Shown: positions 1-8,281, counted from the stretch's first letter. The stretch: DNA of 18,993 nt from an uncultured beta proteobacterium (GCA_902826155.1 CADEDU010000069.1:19797-38789), one strand, 5' to 3'. A program made the numbers and translations. The notes: generated by a model not told the origin, from the letters alone.

Positions 1-177
1 GCGGCACGTGCCATCGGTGTCCCGCTCGCGGTGCTCGAGGTGTCGAACGCCGAGGCGCGCGACCTTTATGGCGCTGATCTGGTGCTGGTGCGACCCGACC
101 AGCACGTCGCCTGGCGCGGCAATCGGGTGCCCGATGAGCCGCTGCGAATGATGCGGACCGTGATTGGCGCCCGGTAG
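1..177 (+). CDS. FAD-dependent aromatic-ring monooxygenase, C-terminal end only
   Basis: The window opens inside a reading frame that ends at TAG 175-177 and gives 58 residues. The piece contains LVLVRPDQHVAWRG, the C-terminal signature of PheA/TfdB/MhpA-type flavin monooxygenases, where a thioredoxin-like C-terminal domain ends with an Arg-Pro-Asp-x-His/Tyr-x-Ala-Trp-Arg stretch. Such enzymes hydroxylate phenolic or other aromatic substrates in the cytoplasm with NAD(P)H and O2. The FAD-binding GxGxxG and substrate domains lie outside the window, so the substrate cannot be judged. The gene converges on the lipoprotein gene that follows, with 17 bases between the two stops. A monooxygenase here would fit the DmpF/DmpG pair further right, but that link is inferred. 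Confidence 0.8.
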   Translation, partial: AARAIGVPLAVLEVSNAEARDLYGADLVLVRPDQHVAWRGNRVPDEPLRMMRTVIGAR

Positions 178-194
178 CCGCCACGGCTCAAGCG

Positions 195-725
195 TCAGCG
201 CGCGCCGAGTTGCCCTTCAGCGAGCGTGCGCAGCTGGAAGTGTCCGCTATCCTGGAACAGCCAGGTCTCGGTGATCTGTGCCACACCGCTTTGCAGGAGG
301 TGTGCGGGCGGCGCGGGAAACGGCCCGGCGCGGCGCAGGCTTGCCGCTGCGATGGTTTCGGCCTCGCGCTCCGGTGCGCGCAACGTGCGCACGCTCTGAA
401 TGCCGCCGTTGCGATCGACTCTGAATTCGAGCACGACGACCGCACGCAATAGCGCTTGCAACTGTCCACGATGGATGCGCTCACTATTGGCATCGTTGAC
501 GCGGGTGGCGACCACGCGCTTGTACTCATCGAGCGTACGTACGCTCGCCGCGGGCGGCGGCGCTGGTGTTGGTCGAGGGGTTGCCACTTGTGGCTTCGCC
601 GGTGGCGCGGGCGTCTGCGCGGGTGGGTCCATGCGCTGGGGCATTTGATCGCAGGCGGCCATCGCCAGCGCGAGCGCTGCCAGTGCAAGGCGCGGCGCCC
701 AGGATGCTCGTGAAAGGCTGATCAA
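195..725 (-). CDS. proline-rich lipoprotein with TonB C-terminal-like domain
   Basis: 176 residues. The chosen start is TTG at 723-725, because GGAG lies six bases upstream of it and it gives a proper signal peptide. The N-terminus is a hydrophobic stretch rich in Leu and Ala ending in AMAAC, a slightly imperfect lipobox that would lipidate Cys25. Residues about 33-60 are a Pro/Ala-rich linker typical of periplasm-spanning proteins. Residues about 63-176 look like the TonB C-terminal fold: YKRVVATRVNDAN, then VVVLEFRVDRNGGIQSV, then AAASLRRAGPFPAPP. TonB-type proteins normally have an N-terminal membrane anchor and contact ExbB/D. A lipidated form without an obvious ExbB-interacting helix may act differently. 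No exbB or exbD is nearby. The role is unknown, and the domain call is moderately sure. Confidence 0.75.
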   Translation of the reverse strand: MISLSRASWAPRLALAALALAMAACDQMPQRMDPPAQTPAPPAKPQVATPRPTPAPPPAASVRTLDEYKRVVATRVNDANSERIHRGQLQALLRAVVVLEFRVDRNGGIQSVRTLRAPEREAETIAAASLRRAGPFPAPPAHLLQSGVAQITETWLFQDSGHFQLRTLAEGQLGAR

Positions 726-880
726 GATCTACTCCGCGAAGAGATTGGCAGGTCCGAATACACGGCAGCTTCAGATGTGTGTGTGCGATGCGGCAACGGA
801 GATTGTGTCCCGCGCGTTGACCATGCGATCGACGATCCGCCGAACGGTCGCGTCAGGGAATCTCGGAACAACGCAGCCGG

Positions 881-1909
881 TCAGGGCTTCAACCACGCCT
901 TCACGCGCGGATGGTCCACGACGGACTGATCGACCAGATACTGCGGCCGGCGATGCTGCGCGACATCGGCCACGCTCTGCAATCCGCACTCGGCGATGTT
1001 GCGGAACATCTCGTCGGTCCAGCACAGTGCGTGCGGCGAGAGCAGCACGTTGTCGAGCTGCAGGATCGGATTGGAAATCGGCGTGGGCTCCTGCTCGAAC
1101 ACGTCGAGCGCCGCGCCGGCAATGCGCTTGGCAGCCAGCGCCTCGTACAGCGCCTGCTCGTCCACGATCGGTCCGCGCGCGACGTTGATGAGATAGGCGC
1201 TCGGCTTCATCAACGCGAGCCGCCGGGCGTCGATGAGCTTGCGCGTCGATTCGTCGAGCAGGCAGGCGACGACGACGAAGTCCGACTCGCGCATCAGCGT
1301 ATCGAGCGATACCTGCGCGGCGCCGAGGCCGGCGATCGCATCGGCCGGTACGTTCGGATCGGCCGCCAGTACGCGCATCTCGAATGGCCGCACCATGCGT
1401 AACAGCTCCTTGCCGATGCCGCCTGCGCCGATCACCCCGAGCGTGCGACCGGTCAGGCCCACGCCCATGTGATCGGTGCGCGCGTTCCACCGCCCGCTGC
1501 GCACCAACTGATCCTTGATGACGAGCTTATGCGCCAGCGCAAGGAGGAACGTGATCGCCATCGTCGCCACCGGTCGGCGCACCGCCGGCGGCGTGTTGGT
1601 GACCATGATGCCCGCGTGCGTCATCGCGGCAACGTCGACGGAATCGAAACCCACGCCATGTCGTGCCACTAGCTTCAAGCGGCAGTCCCCACGCGCTACG
1701 GCAGCCGCGGGCACTTGCGCCAACGCGACGTAGACCGCGTCGTACCGTGCGGCGTGATCGGCGGTGATCGTCGGGACGATGTCGGGCATGTACTCCCAGG
1801 CGATATGCGGCGCGGCGTCCAATAACGCGAGCGGACCGCGTCCGAATGAAGGCTCGCCGCGCGAGTCGAGCAGATCTGCGCTCAGCGCGACGCGAAACGG
1901 TTCGGTCAT
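881..1909 (-). CDS. D-isomer-specific 2-hydroxyacid dehydrogenase
   Basis: 342 residues from ATG 1907-1909. A longer frame runs upstream to 2086, but it lies wholly inside the previous gene. This ATG overlaps the aldolase stop as ATGA, the usual sign of translational coupling. The protein interconverts a 2-oxoacid and a D-2-hydroxyacid with NAD(H) in the cytoplasm. Visible features are the Rossmann motif GAGGIG at 161-166 followed by Asp184 at the end of strand beta-2 (NAD preference), catalytic Arg245 in NVARGPIVDE, Glu274 in DVFEQEP, and His293 in SPHALCWTDE. Length and layout are normal for the family. The exact substrate (glycerate, glyoxylate, lactate or a sugar-derived acid) cannot be told. 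Coupling to an aldolase that releases pyruvate plus an aldehyde suggests it handles a product of that cleavage. Confidence 0.92.
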   Translation of the reverse strand: MTEPFRVALSADLLDSRGEPSFGRGPLALLDAAPHIAWEYMPDIVPTITADHAARYDAVYVALAQVPAAAVARGDCRLKLVARHGVGFDSVDVAAMTHAGIMVTNTPPAVRRPVATMAITFLLALAHKLVIKDQLVRSGRWNARTDHMGVGLTGRTLGVIGAGGIGKELLRMVRPFEMRVLAADPNVPADAIAGLGAAQVSLDTLMRESDFVVVACLLDESTRKLIDARRLALMKPSAYLINVARGPIVDEQALYEALAAKRIAGAALDVFEQEPTPISNPILQLDNVLLSPHALCWTDEMFRNIAECGLQSVADVAQHRRPQYLVDQSVVDHPRVKAWLKP

Positions 1910-2697
1910 GGTTTGTCCTCGCTTGCCGCGGCTTGATGCAGCGCGTCGATCTGCCGCTTCATCGCGTTCTGCAGCATCAACTGCTCCAACCCTGCGGCGA
2001 TCAGGCGAAAGCCCTTGGCGACGTATTGCCGACCCCACTCTTCGTCCGCGGCCATGAACGCAGGGGTGAGGTGGTGGCGACGGCAAGCGGCGACGATGCG
2101 CTCGACTGCGTCGACGTAGCGGGGGTGATCGAACTGACCTGGAATGCCGAGGAAATTGGTGAGATCAAAGTGCCCCAGCCACAACACGTCCAGTCCGGGC
2201 ACCGCCGCGATGTCGTCCAGATTGTCCAGGCCGCGCGCGGTCTCGATCATCGCGATGACCAGCGTGCGCGCGTTGGCGATGCGGATCTTCTCGGCGATAT
2301 CACCGCCCGCGTAGTCGTCGTGCGCGAAGCCGAACGCTGCGCCGCGTCGCCCATGCGGCGGATATTGCGTGCAGGCGACCAGCTGCTCGGCCTGCGCGCG
2401 CGTTTCCACCATCGGCACCATCACGCCCATCGCGCCGATATCGAGCGCCCGCGCGATGAAATGATAGTCCCCGAACGGCACACGAACGAGCGGCACGATC
2501 GGCAAGCCGCGACACAGCGCGAACTGCGTTTTCAAGGTTTCGAAATCGAGCCCGGTGTGTTCCATGCAGTACATCGCGAACTCGGCACCGGCATTGACCA
2601 GGAGCTGCGGCAGGCCCGGCGACATGAACTCGAACACCATCGCACCGAAGGCGCGTTGCCCCGATCTGAGCTTGTGTTTGAGCGGGTTGGTTCGCAT
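1906..2697 (-). CDS. HpcH/HpaI-family 2-keto-3-deoxy acid aldolase
   Basis: 263 residues. This is a class II metal-dependent aldolase of the HpaI/RhmA/GarL group, which cleaves 4-hydroxy-2-oxo acids to pyruvate plus an aldehyde in the cytoplasm. The family residues are present and near the HpaI numbering: His47 in MEHTG, Arg72 in LVRVPF, metal ligand Glu152 in IETARG and metal ligand Asp178 in WLGHFDLTNFLG. The YPPHGRRGAAFG loop is also present. The motif GHFDLTNFLGIPGQFDHP is typical of the branch acting on 2-keto-3-deoxy sugar acids (rhamnonate, glucarate), but I cannot fix the substrate. No strong Shine-Dalgarno sequence precedes the ATG. It is the first of a coupled pair with the 2-hydroxyacid dehydrogenase. 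A sugar-acid dehydratase 254 bases upstream on the same strand could supply its substrate. Confidence 0.9.
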   Translation of the reverse strand: MRTNPLKHKLRSGQRAFGAMVFEFMSPGLPQLLVNAGAEFAMYCMEHTGLDFETLKTQFALCRGLPIVPLVRVPFGDYHFIARALDIGAMGVMVPMVETRAQAEQLVACTQYPPHGRRGAAFGFAHDDYAGGDIAEKIRIANARTLVIAMIETARGLDNLDDIAAVPGLDVLWLGHFDLTNFLGIPGQFDHPRYVDAVERIVAACRRHHLTPAFMAADEEWGRQYVAKGFRLIAAGLEQLMLQNAMKRQIDALHQAAASEDKP

Positions 2698-2764
2698 GGG
2701 GAGCGGGAACTAAGAGTCAGGAGTGGTGCGGGGAGATCGGCCCAGGAGACCGCCCCCATCCTAA

Positions 2765-2788
2765 CCTTCCCCCGCGGACGGGGGAAGG
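2765..2788. repeat. perfect 10-bp intergenic hairpin, REP/MITE-like or transcript end
   Basis: CCTTCCCCCG, a CGGA loop, then CGGGGGAAGG form a perfect 10-bp stem. It sits in the 254-base gap between the dehydratase and the aldolase genes. There is no T-tract on either side, so a classic intrinsic terminator is unlikely. Its look (TAACCTTCCCCCG...) resembles dispersed palindromes common between genes of high-GC proteobacteria; that comparison is from memory. It could mark an mRNA processing or stabilising site that separates expression of the dehydratase from the downstream pair. Confidence 0.6.
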
Positions 2789-2951
2789 AATGAAGGAATG
2801 GCAAGACGGCTCGCGCGAAGGCGCCGAGCCGGGGGCGCGAGCGCAGCAACGCGCCCCGCGTCCGCGTTGAGCGTCAGCGTCGCCGCACCCGGCGCGATGA
2901 CGCTCGAACGCGGACAGATATCGCGTCGTCGCCCAAAGCGATGACGTGATA

Positions 2952-4676
2952 TCAGTGGTTGTCCCGCGGCACCGCACTCCCGCTCGATCCCACCAGAAAC
3001 TCCAGGTCCGCCCCATCGCACGCCTGATTCACGGTATCCACGTACAGCTTGTAGTACCCACGATCCAGTGGCGGCTTGGGTGCCTTCCACTTCTTGCGTC
3101 GTGCCGCGAGCTCTTCTTCCGACACGTGCAGATGGAGCCGCCGCTTGGCGACATCCACCTCGATGATGTCGCCGTTTTGCACCAGGGCGAGCGGGCCGCC
3201 GATCGCGGCTTCGGGCGAGGTATGCAGGATCACGGTGCCATAGGCGGTGCCGCTCATGCGCGCATCGGAGATGCGGACCATGTCGGTGATGCCCTTCTTC
3301 AGCACCTTCGGCGGCAGCGGCATGTTGCCCACCTCGGCCATGCCCGGATAGCCGCGCGGACCGCAGTTCTTGAGCACCATCACGCAGTGCTCGTCGATGT
3401 CGAGTTTGGGATCGTCGATGCGCGTGTGGAAGTCTTCGATGTTCTCGAACACCACCGCCCGGCCCTTGTGTTTCATCAGCTTGGGCGTGGCGGCCGATGG
3501 CTTGATGATCGCGCCGTCGGGGCACAGGTTGCCGCGCAGCACCGCGATGCCGGTGTTTTTCTTGAACGGCTTGTCCCACGCGGTGATCACGTTGCGGTTG
3601 TAGCACTCGGCGTTCTGGTTGTTCTCCCAGATCGACTTGCCGTTGGCGGTGAGCGCCTTCTTGTTGAGCAGGCCCTGCTCACCCAGCGTGCGCAACACTA
3701 CCGGCAAGCCGCCCGCGTAATAGAAATCCTCCATCAGATACTTGCCCGAGGGCATGAGATTGAGCAGCGTGTGCACGCCTTTGCCGAGCTTGTCCCAATC
3801 GTCGAGGTCGAGCTTGATGCCGACGCGGCGCGCGATCGCGATCAGATGGATCACCGCGTTGGTCGAGCCGCCGATCGCCGCGTTGGTGCGGATGGCGTTC
3901 TCGAATGCTTCGCGCGTGAGGATCTTCGAGAGCGTGAGGTTTTCGCGCACCATCTCGACCGCGCGGCGGCCCGCCATGCGCGCGAGCACGTTACGCCGGC
4001 CATCGACCGCCGGGATCGCCGCGTTGGTAGGCAGCCCCACGCCGAGCGACTCCACCATGCTCGCCATCGTCGAGGCCGTGCCCATCGTCATGCAATGCCC
4101 GTGCGAGCGGTGCATGCACGATTCGGCTTCGTGGAATTCCTCGAGCGGCATCTTGCCGGCGCGCACGTCTTCGGACATCGACCAGGTGTTGGTGCCCGAG
4201 CCGATCGGCTGGCCCTTGTAGATGCCGCGCAGCATCGGGCCGCCCGATACACCGATCGTTGGCAGATTCACGCTCGCTGCCCCCATGAGGAGCGACGGCG
4301 TCGTTTTGTCGCAGCCCATCAGCAGCACCACACCATCGAGTGGATTGGCGCGGATCGTCTCCTCGACGTCCATCGAGGCGAGGTTGCGGAACATCATCGC
4401 GGTAGGCCGCAGCAGGGTCTCGCCCAGCGACATCACCGGAAATTCCAGCGGGAAGCCGCCCGCCTCCCACACGCCGATCTTCACCTGCTCGGCCAGCGTG
4501 CGGAAGTGCGAGTTGCAGGGCGTGAGCTCGGAGTAGGTGTTGCAGATGCCGACGACCGGCTTGCCCTCGAACTGGTCGTGCGGGATACCGCGGTTTTTGG
4601 TCCAGCTGCGGTAGATGAAGCCGTAGATGTCCTCACGGCCGAACCATTCCTGGGAGCGTAGTTTTCTCTTTGCCAT
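2952..4676 (-). CDS. IlvD/Edd-family sugar-acid dehydratase (L-arabinonate/D-xylonate dehydratase-like)
   Basis: 574 residues from ATG 4674-4676, with GGAAAG six bases upstream. The enzyme removes water from a 2,3-dihydroxy acid to give a 2-keto-3-deoxy acid, using an Fe-S cluster and Mg2+. Candidate cluster cysteines are Cys54 (TPCNSH), Cys122 (GCDKTT) and Cys195 (GHCMTMGT). From memory these match Cys59/127/200 of Rhizobium L-arabinonate dehydratase with a constant offset of five. Ser475 in DARMSGTAYG likewise matches its catalytic Ser480. The KLRSQEWFGR start and the 574-residue length also fit the pentonate-dehydratase branch better than biosynthetic IlvD. It shares a strand with a DmpF/DmpG pair upstream and an HpcH aldolase downstream, either of which could use its product. 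The substrate remains open: pentonate, 6-deoxyhexonate or a 5-deoxypentonate. Confidence 0.9.
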   Translation of the reverse strand: MAKRKLRSQEWFGREDIYGFIYRSWTKNRGIPHDQFEGKPVVGICNTYSELTPCNSHFRTLAEQVKIGVWEAGGFPLEFPVMSLGETLLRPTAMMFRNLASMDVEETIRANPLDGVVLLMGCDKTTPSLLMGAASVNLPTIGVSGGPMLRGIYKGQPIGSGTNTWSMSEDVRAGKMPLEEFHEAESCMHRSHGHCMTMGTASTMASMVESLGVGLPTNAAIPAVDGRRNVLARMAGRRAVEMVRENLTLSKILTREAFENAIRTNAAIGGSTNAVIHLIAIARRVGIKLDLDDWDKLGKGVHTLLNLMPSGKYLMEDFYYAGGLPVVLRTLGEQGLLNKKALTANGKSIWENNQNAECYNRNVITAWDKPFKKNTGIAVLRGNLCPDGAIIKPSAATPKLMKHKGRAVVFENIEDFHTRIDDPKLDIDEHCVMVLKNCGPRGYPGMAEVGNMPLPPKVLKKGITDMVRISDARMSGTAYGTVILHTSPEAAIGGPLALVQNGDIIEVDVAKRRLHLHVSEEELAARRKKWKAPKPPLDRGYYKLYVDTVNQACDGADLEFLVGSSGSAVPRDNH

Positions 4677-4812
4677 GTTGTGCTTTCCGGTCTAGCAACC
4701 CGCGATCGGGTGGGGGGGCGAGCGGGCGGTCGTTTGTATTCCGCGCGTGCATCAAACAAAACGGGCGGGAGGCTCGCGCCATCCCGCCCGCAATGCTAGC
4801 CGAGTCGTTGCG

Positions 4813-5868
4813 TTACGCGGCTTTCGCTCCGCGCTCGCCGTCTTTCTGCTTGGTCAGATCGAGCGCCACGTCGACGATCATGTCCTCCTGACCGCCGACC
4901 ATGCGGCGGCGCCCCAACTCGGCGAGGATGTCGAAGGTGGGAATGTCGTACTTCGCCGAAGCAGTTTCCGCATGGCGCAGGAAGCTCGAGTACACCCCGG
5001 CGTAGCCCAGCGCCAGTGTTTCGCGATCCACGCGCACCGGACGGTCCTGCAACGGCCGCACCAGATCATCGGCCGCGGCCATCAGCTTCTTCAGATCGCA
5101 GCCATGCTTCCAGCCCATGCGATCGATCACCGCGATGAACACCTCGAGCGGCGTGTTGCCCGCACCGGCGCCCATTCCGGCGAGCGCCGCATCGACGCGG
5201 TCGGCGCCTTGCAGCACGCCGAGGACCGAGTTGGCTACGCCAAGCGACAGGTTGTGATGGCAGTGGATCGCCACCTGCGTCTCAGGCTTGAGCGCATCGC
5301 GCAGCGCCTTGACGCGCTCTTCGGCGTCGCCCATCAGCAGCGCGCCGCCCGAGTCGGTGACGTACACGCAGTGCGCACCGTACGATTCCATCAGCTTGGC
5401 CTGGCGCGCCAGTTCGTCGGCCGGGGTCATGTGCGCCATCATCAGAAATCCCACCGTGTCCATGCCGAGCTTGCGCGCATGCTCGATGTGCTGCTTGGAG
5501 ATGTCGGCTTCGGTCGAGTGTGTGGCGATGCGAACCACGCGCGCACCGGCCTGATAGGCCTCGTTCAGATCGTGCACCGTGCCGATCCCCGGGATCAGCA
5601 GCGTGGCCACCTTGGCGTGCTTGACGTTGTCGGCGACCGCGGCGATCCATTCCACGTCGGTATGCCGGCCGAAACCGTAGTTGAAACTCGAACCGGCCAA
5701 GCCGTCGCCGTGGGAGATCTCGATCGAATCGACTTTCGCGTCGTCGAGCGCGCGCGTGATCTTGATGCACTCATCGAGGGTGTACTGATGCCGGCGCGGA
5801 TGCATGCCGTCGCGCAGCGTGACGTCGGAGATGTAGATCTTCTTGCTGGGGATCTGCTTGAGGTCCAT
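4813..5868 (-). CDS. 4-hydroxy-2-oxovalerate aldolase (DmpG/MhpE/BphI family)
   Basis: 351 residues. Cleaves 4-hydroxy-2-oxopentanoate to pyruvate and acetaldehyde, a Mn2+-dependent TIM-barrel reaction in the cytoplasm. The DmpG active site is visible with a +2 offset: Arg19 and Asp20 in TLRDGMH, His23, His202 and His204 in IHCHHNLS, and Tyr293 in [10 protein letters not shown]. The C-terminal communication domain (about 275-345, ending [13 protein letters not shown]) is present, so it should form the tunnelled complex with the acetaldehyde dehydrogenase encoded 16 bases upstream. AAGGAA six bases before the ATG is the ribosome binding site. It normally closes aromatic meta-cleavage or steroid side-product pathways after a 2-oxopent-4-enoate hydratase, and that hydratase gene is not in the window. 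A dehydratase gene lies 136 bases downstream on the same strand. Confidence 0.96.
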   Translation of the reverse strand: MDLKQIPSKKIYISDVTLRDGMHPRRHQYTLDECIKITRALDDAKVDSIEISHGDGLAGSSFNYGFGRHTDVEWIAAVADNVKHAKVATLLIPGIGTVHDLNEAYQAGARVVRIATHSTEADISKQHIEHARKLGMDTVGFLMMAHMTPADELARQAKLMESYGAHCVYVTDSGGALLMGDAEERVKALRDALKPETQVAIHCHHNLSLGVANSVLGVLQGADRVDAALAGMGAGAGNTPLEVFIAVIDRMGWKHGCDLKKLMAAADDLVRPLQDRPVRVDRETLALGYAGVYSSFLRHAETASAKYDIPTFDILAELGRRRMVGGQEDMIVDVALDLTKQKDGERGAKAA

Positions 5869-5884
5869 GGTCGGTTCCTTGCGC

Positions 5885-6832
5885 TTACGCAGCCACGGCC
5901 AGCTTGGTGGCGGCCAGTTGTTCCGCTGCGGCCATCGCCGCCGAGGTCATGATGTCGAGGTTGCCGGCGTAGGCGGGCAGGTAGTGGCCGGCGCCTTCGA
6001 CCTCGAGGAAGATCGAGACTTTCAGTCCGGACAGTTTGCCCAGGCCGGGAATGTTGAGCGGCTTGTCGGCCGGAATGCGATCGAACTGCACTTCCTGCTT
6101 GAGCCGATAGCCCGGCACGTAGGTGGCCACGCGCTGCACCATATCTTTCACCGACGCGCTGATTGCGGCTTCGCTCGCGCCGGCTTCGGTCAGGCAGAAC
6201 ACGGTGTCGCGCATGATGAGCGGCGGCTCGGCGGGGTTGAGCACGATCAGCGCCTTGCCTTTGGACGCACCGCCCACGACCTCCAGCCCTTTGGCGGTGG
6301 TTTCGGTGAACTCGTCGATGTTGGCGCGGGTGCCTGGTCCGGCCGACTTGCTGGAGATCGAGGCGACGATCTCGGCGTAGTGCACCTTGGCCACTTTTGC
6401 GACTGCCTGCACCATCGGGATGGTCGCCTGTCCGCCGCAAGTCACCATGTTGATGTTCGGGCTGGACAGGTGCTCATCCAGGTTGACCACCGGCACCACA
6501 TACGGGCCGATCGCCGCGGGTGTCAGATCGATCACCTGGATGCCGTGCTGCTGCAGAAACGCGTTGTGCTTGGCGTGCGCGCCGGCGGAGGTCGCATCGA
6601 ACGCGATGCGGATCTCCTTGAAGTTGGGCAGCTTGGCCAGACCTTCGATGCCTTCGTGCGTGGCCGGCACGCCCAGGCGCTTGGCGCGCGCCAGGCCGTC
6701 GGAATTCGGATCGATCCCGACCATCGCCCCCATCGACAGGCGCTTGGAGGAGCGCATCACTTTGATCATGAGATCGGTTCCGATGTTGCCGGATCCGATG
6801 ATGGCGACGGGCACGCGAATGGCGTCCTTCAT
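5885..6832 (-). CDS. acetaldehyde dehydrogenase, CoA-acylating (DmpF/MhpF/BphJ family)
   Basis: 315 residues, the usual size. Converts acetaldehyde plus CoA and NAD+ to acetyl-CoA, receiving acetaldehyde through a channel from its partner aldolase. The Rossmann motif is [10 protein letters not shown] (11-20). The catalytic cysteine is Cys132 in VTCGGQAT, the same number as in DmpF from memory. The dimerisation region follows with [18 protein letters not shown] and [15 protein letters not shown] segments. GGAG lies eight bases upstream of the ATG. It is the first gene of the minus-strand cluster, so its leader (6833 upward) should hold the main promoter. It is followed after 16 bases by the aldolase gene, the classic order. 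Nothing looks degraded. Confidence 0.96.
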   Translation of the reverse strand: MKDAIRVPVAIIGSGNIGTDLMIKVMRSSKRLSMGAMVGIDPNSDGLARAKRLGVPATHEGIEGLAKLPNFKEIRIAFDATSAGAHAKHNAFLQQHGIQVIDLTPAAIGPYVVPVVNLDEHLSSPNINMVTCGGQATIPMVQAVAKVAKVHYAEIVASISSKSAGPGTRANIDEFTETTAKGLEVVGGASKGKALIVLNPAEPPLIMRDTVFCLTEAGASEAAISASVKDMVQRVATYVPGYRLKQEVQFDRIPADKPLNIPGLGKLSGLKVSIFLEVEGAGHYLPAYAGNLDIMTSAAMAAAEQLAATKLAVAA

Positions 6833-7300
6833 GGCGACTTCTCCGGGGAGTACGGTTGTACTGCGCGGTTGGACTGCGCGGTTGGACGGCGGAACGGGGT
6901 CCGGGCGAGATGCTCGGTCGCGAACTGCCGGGTACGGCCGACCGAGACGCCGAGCGGGGCAATGATTTTAGCGGATGCACCCGAGCAAACGATTTCGGGC
7001 GGTGTAACTAACGTCGGCGGCGACCGCGGAGCCTCACAGGCAGCGGCCGGCTGTCTTACGGTGCTGTCGGTCTTCTTGCAGCGACAGCATGACTAGTCGG
7101 GTTGTCTACCTTTTGCCTAGAGGGGACTGGCCAGCGGAGACGTGAGCAGTTGGATAACACCACTAAATGCAAATTCAGGAATCACAATCACTTAAGAATT
7201 GTCACGAGGGGGACGGAATCGGCGCTTCACGGTCGCTAACATCACATCAGTTTCGCTTATGCTTCGCTTACACCGCCCGTGACGGTGCCGAAGGCTCCCG
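6833..7300. other. divergent intergenic region between the catabolic cluster and a racemase-family gene
   Basis: 468 bases with no convincing gene. It must hold promoters for both flanking genes. An AT-richer patch around 7155-7205 stands out. On the minus strand a TAAAAT (6965-6970 on the plus strand as ATTTTA) could be a -10 box about 130 bases before the acetaldehyde dehydrogenase start, but no good -35 pairs with it. On the plus strand TTGTCA (7199-7204) resembles a -35 without a clear -10. No regulator gene lies next to it. All promoter readings here are weak. Confidence 0.45.
6860..6885. repeat. 13-bp tandem duplication in the acetaldehyde dehydrogenase leader
   Basis: The 13-mer ACTGCGCGGTTGG occurs twice back to back, 28 to 53 bases upstream of the start codon of the acetaldehyde dehydrogenase gene. 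A shortened third part (ACGGCGG) follows. It could be a binding-site array or simple slippage; nothing in the sequence decides. Confidence 0.6.
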
Positions 7301-7981
7301 ATGCCCGCAATCATCAGCGATGTTCCTCGCATCGCCCTCATCCACTCGACCCAGGGTCACGTCGATCCGGTCGAGAGAGCCTTTGCCGATCACTGGCCGG
7401 AAGTCGAGCGCATCACGCTGCTTGATGACGCCCTGAACCTCCAGTCTCGTCCTGCCGCCGGGGCAATCTTCAGCAGTGCCGCGCTTTTCCGGTTCAAGGA
7501 ACTGACCGACTACGCAGTGTCGATGTGCGTCCAGGGCATCCTCTATACCTGCTCGCAGTTCGGCGAGGCGATCGAGGCCGCGCGCGAGCACTGGCGCATG
7601 CCGATCCTCAAGCCCCAGGAGGCCTTGCTCCTGTCCGCGCTGGAGCATGGTTCGCGACTTGGGTTGGTGACTGCCCGGGAATCCGACATCGAAGCTTTGC
7701 AGCGCGAGTTCTTCGATCTTGCGGAAGAGACTGGCGCGAGCATCGAGCTGGCGACGCTCTGCCTGCCTGAGGCGGCGCACGTGAACGGATTCCAATCGCC
7801 CGAGCTCGATGAGTTGCTGCGCGAGCGCACCAGCGCGCTGCAAGCGTGCGACGCGATCATGCTTCCCGATTTCGCTGGTGCCGCCGCGGCGCCCGTGCTG
7901 CGACGCGTGCTCGATCGTCCGGTGCTGGCCGCGCCGGACGCCTCGGTCCTCCTGCTCAAGCAACTGCTCAGCGTTCGCTGA
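7301..7981 (+). CDS. aspartate/glutamate racemase-superfamily protein
   Basis: 226 residues from ATG 7301, with GAAGG six bases upstream. The superfamily uses paired cysteines to move protons at alpha-carbons and includes racemases, maleate isomerase and arylmalonate decarboxylase. The first half shows IALIHSTQGH (11-20) and the nucleophile loop ILYTCSQFGEAIE with Cys84. At the symmetrical place in the second half, after CDAIMLPD, the expected second cysteine is replaced by Phe191-Ala192. That loss recalls decarboxylase-type members that keep only one cysteine, so a true two-base racemase is doubtful. The gene is monocistronic by layout: divergent from the catabolic cluster, with 310 bases before the next start. 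Substrate unknown; the link to catabolism is only by neighbourhood. Confidence 0.8.
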   Translation: MPAIISDVPRIALIHSTQGHVDPVERAFADHWPEVERITLLDDALNLQSRPAAGAIFSSAALFRFKELTDYAVSMCVQGILYTCSQFGEAIEAAREHWRMPILKPQEALLLSALEHGSRLGLVTARESDIEALQREFFDLAEETGASIELATLCLPEAAHVNGFQSPELDELLRERTSALQACDAIMLPDFAGAAAAPVLRRVLDRPVLAAPDASVLLLKQLLSVR

Positions 7982-8145
7982 GGCGCGCGTCGTCACGCTG
8001 GCTTGCCTGGGCGTGCCCGATCGCACGCATCTCCTGCCTGCGAAGGCGCCTCGCCGATTCGTATCTGACCCGCCCGCGCCAGGAACTACTCGTCAGCGCC
8101 ATACCGTTGTCGTCTTTTGACAGCGGCCCAGCCAAGGATCGCGGC

Positions 8146-8161
8146 TGGTCGTGCTATTGCT
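8146..8161 (+). promoter_or_regulatory. possible sigma-54 (-24/-12) promoter
   Basis: TGGTCGTGCTATTGCT has GG at 8147-8148 and GC at 8159-8160, the exact 12-base register of sigma-54 promoters, with the TTGCT half intact. The first half is only TGG and not TGGCAC. It lies about 130 bases before the GTG start of the large lipoprotein gene. In GC-rich DNA such a match can arise by chance, so this is a weak candidate. Confidence 0.2.
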
Positions 8162-8281
8162 CGCCGGTTTGCAGGCGCCAGGCACCTTCTGACGCGCTGG
8201 CGTTGGACCGCGATTGCCGATAGCGTATGCGCGTTCGATGGTTCGCCTGCAAGAACAGAACAACAGCGGGCACAAGCGCAG

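Noticed and set aside
1910..2086. N-terminal extension of the 2-hydroxyacid dehydrogenase to 2086
   Set aside because: The added 59 residues lie entirely within the aldolase gene and are Arg/Pro-rich. The ATGA overlap start gives the normal family length.
2946..4661. 571-residue open frame opposite the dehydratase
   Set aside because: It mirrors the IlvD/Edd gene, is rich in His/Arg/Ala without any motif, and has no ribosome binding site. The minus-strand frame has full active-site conservation.
4747..7096. Long plus-strand open frames opposite the DmpG and DmpF genes
   Set aside because: They are antisense shadows caused by high GC. The translations lack recognisable domains, while the minus-strand genes are complete.
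8117..8122. Perfect TTGACA as -35 box of the large lipoprotein gene
   Set aside because: No acceptable -10 sequence occurs 15-19 bases downstream.
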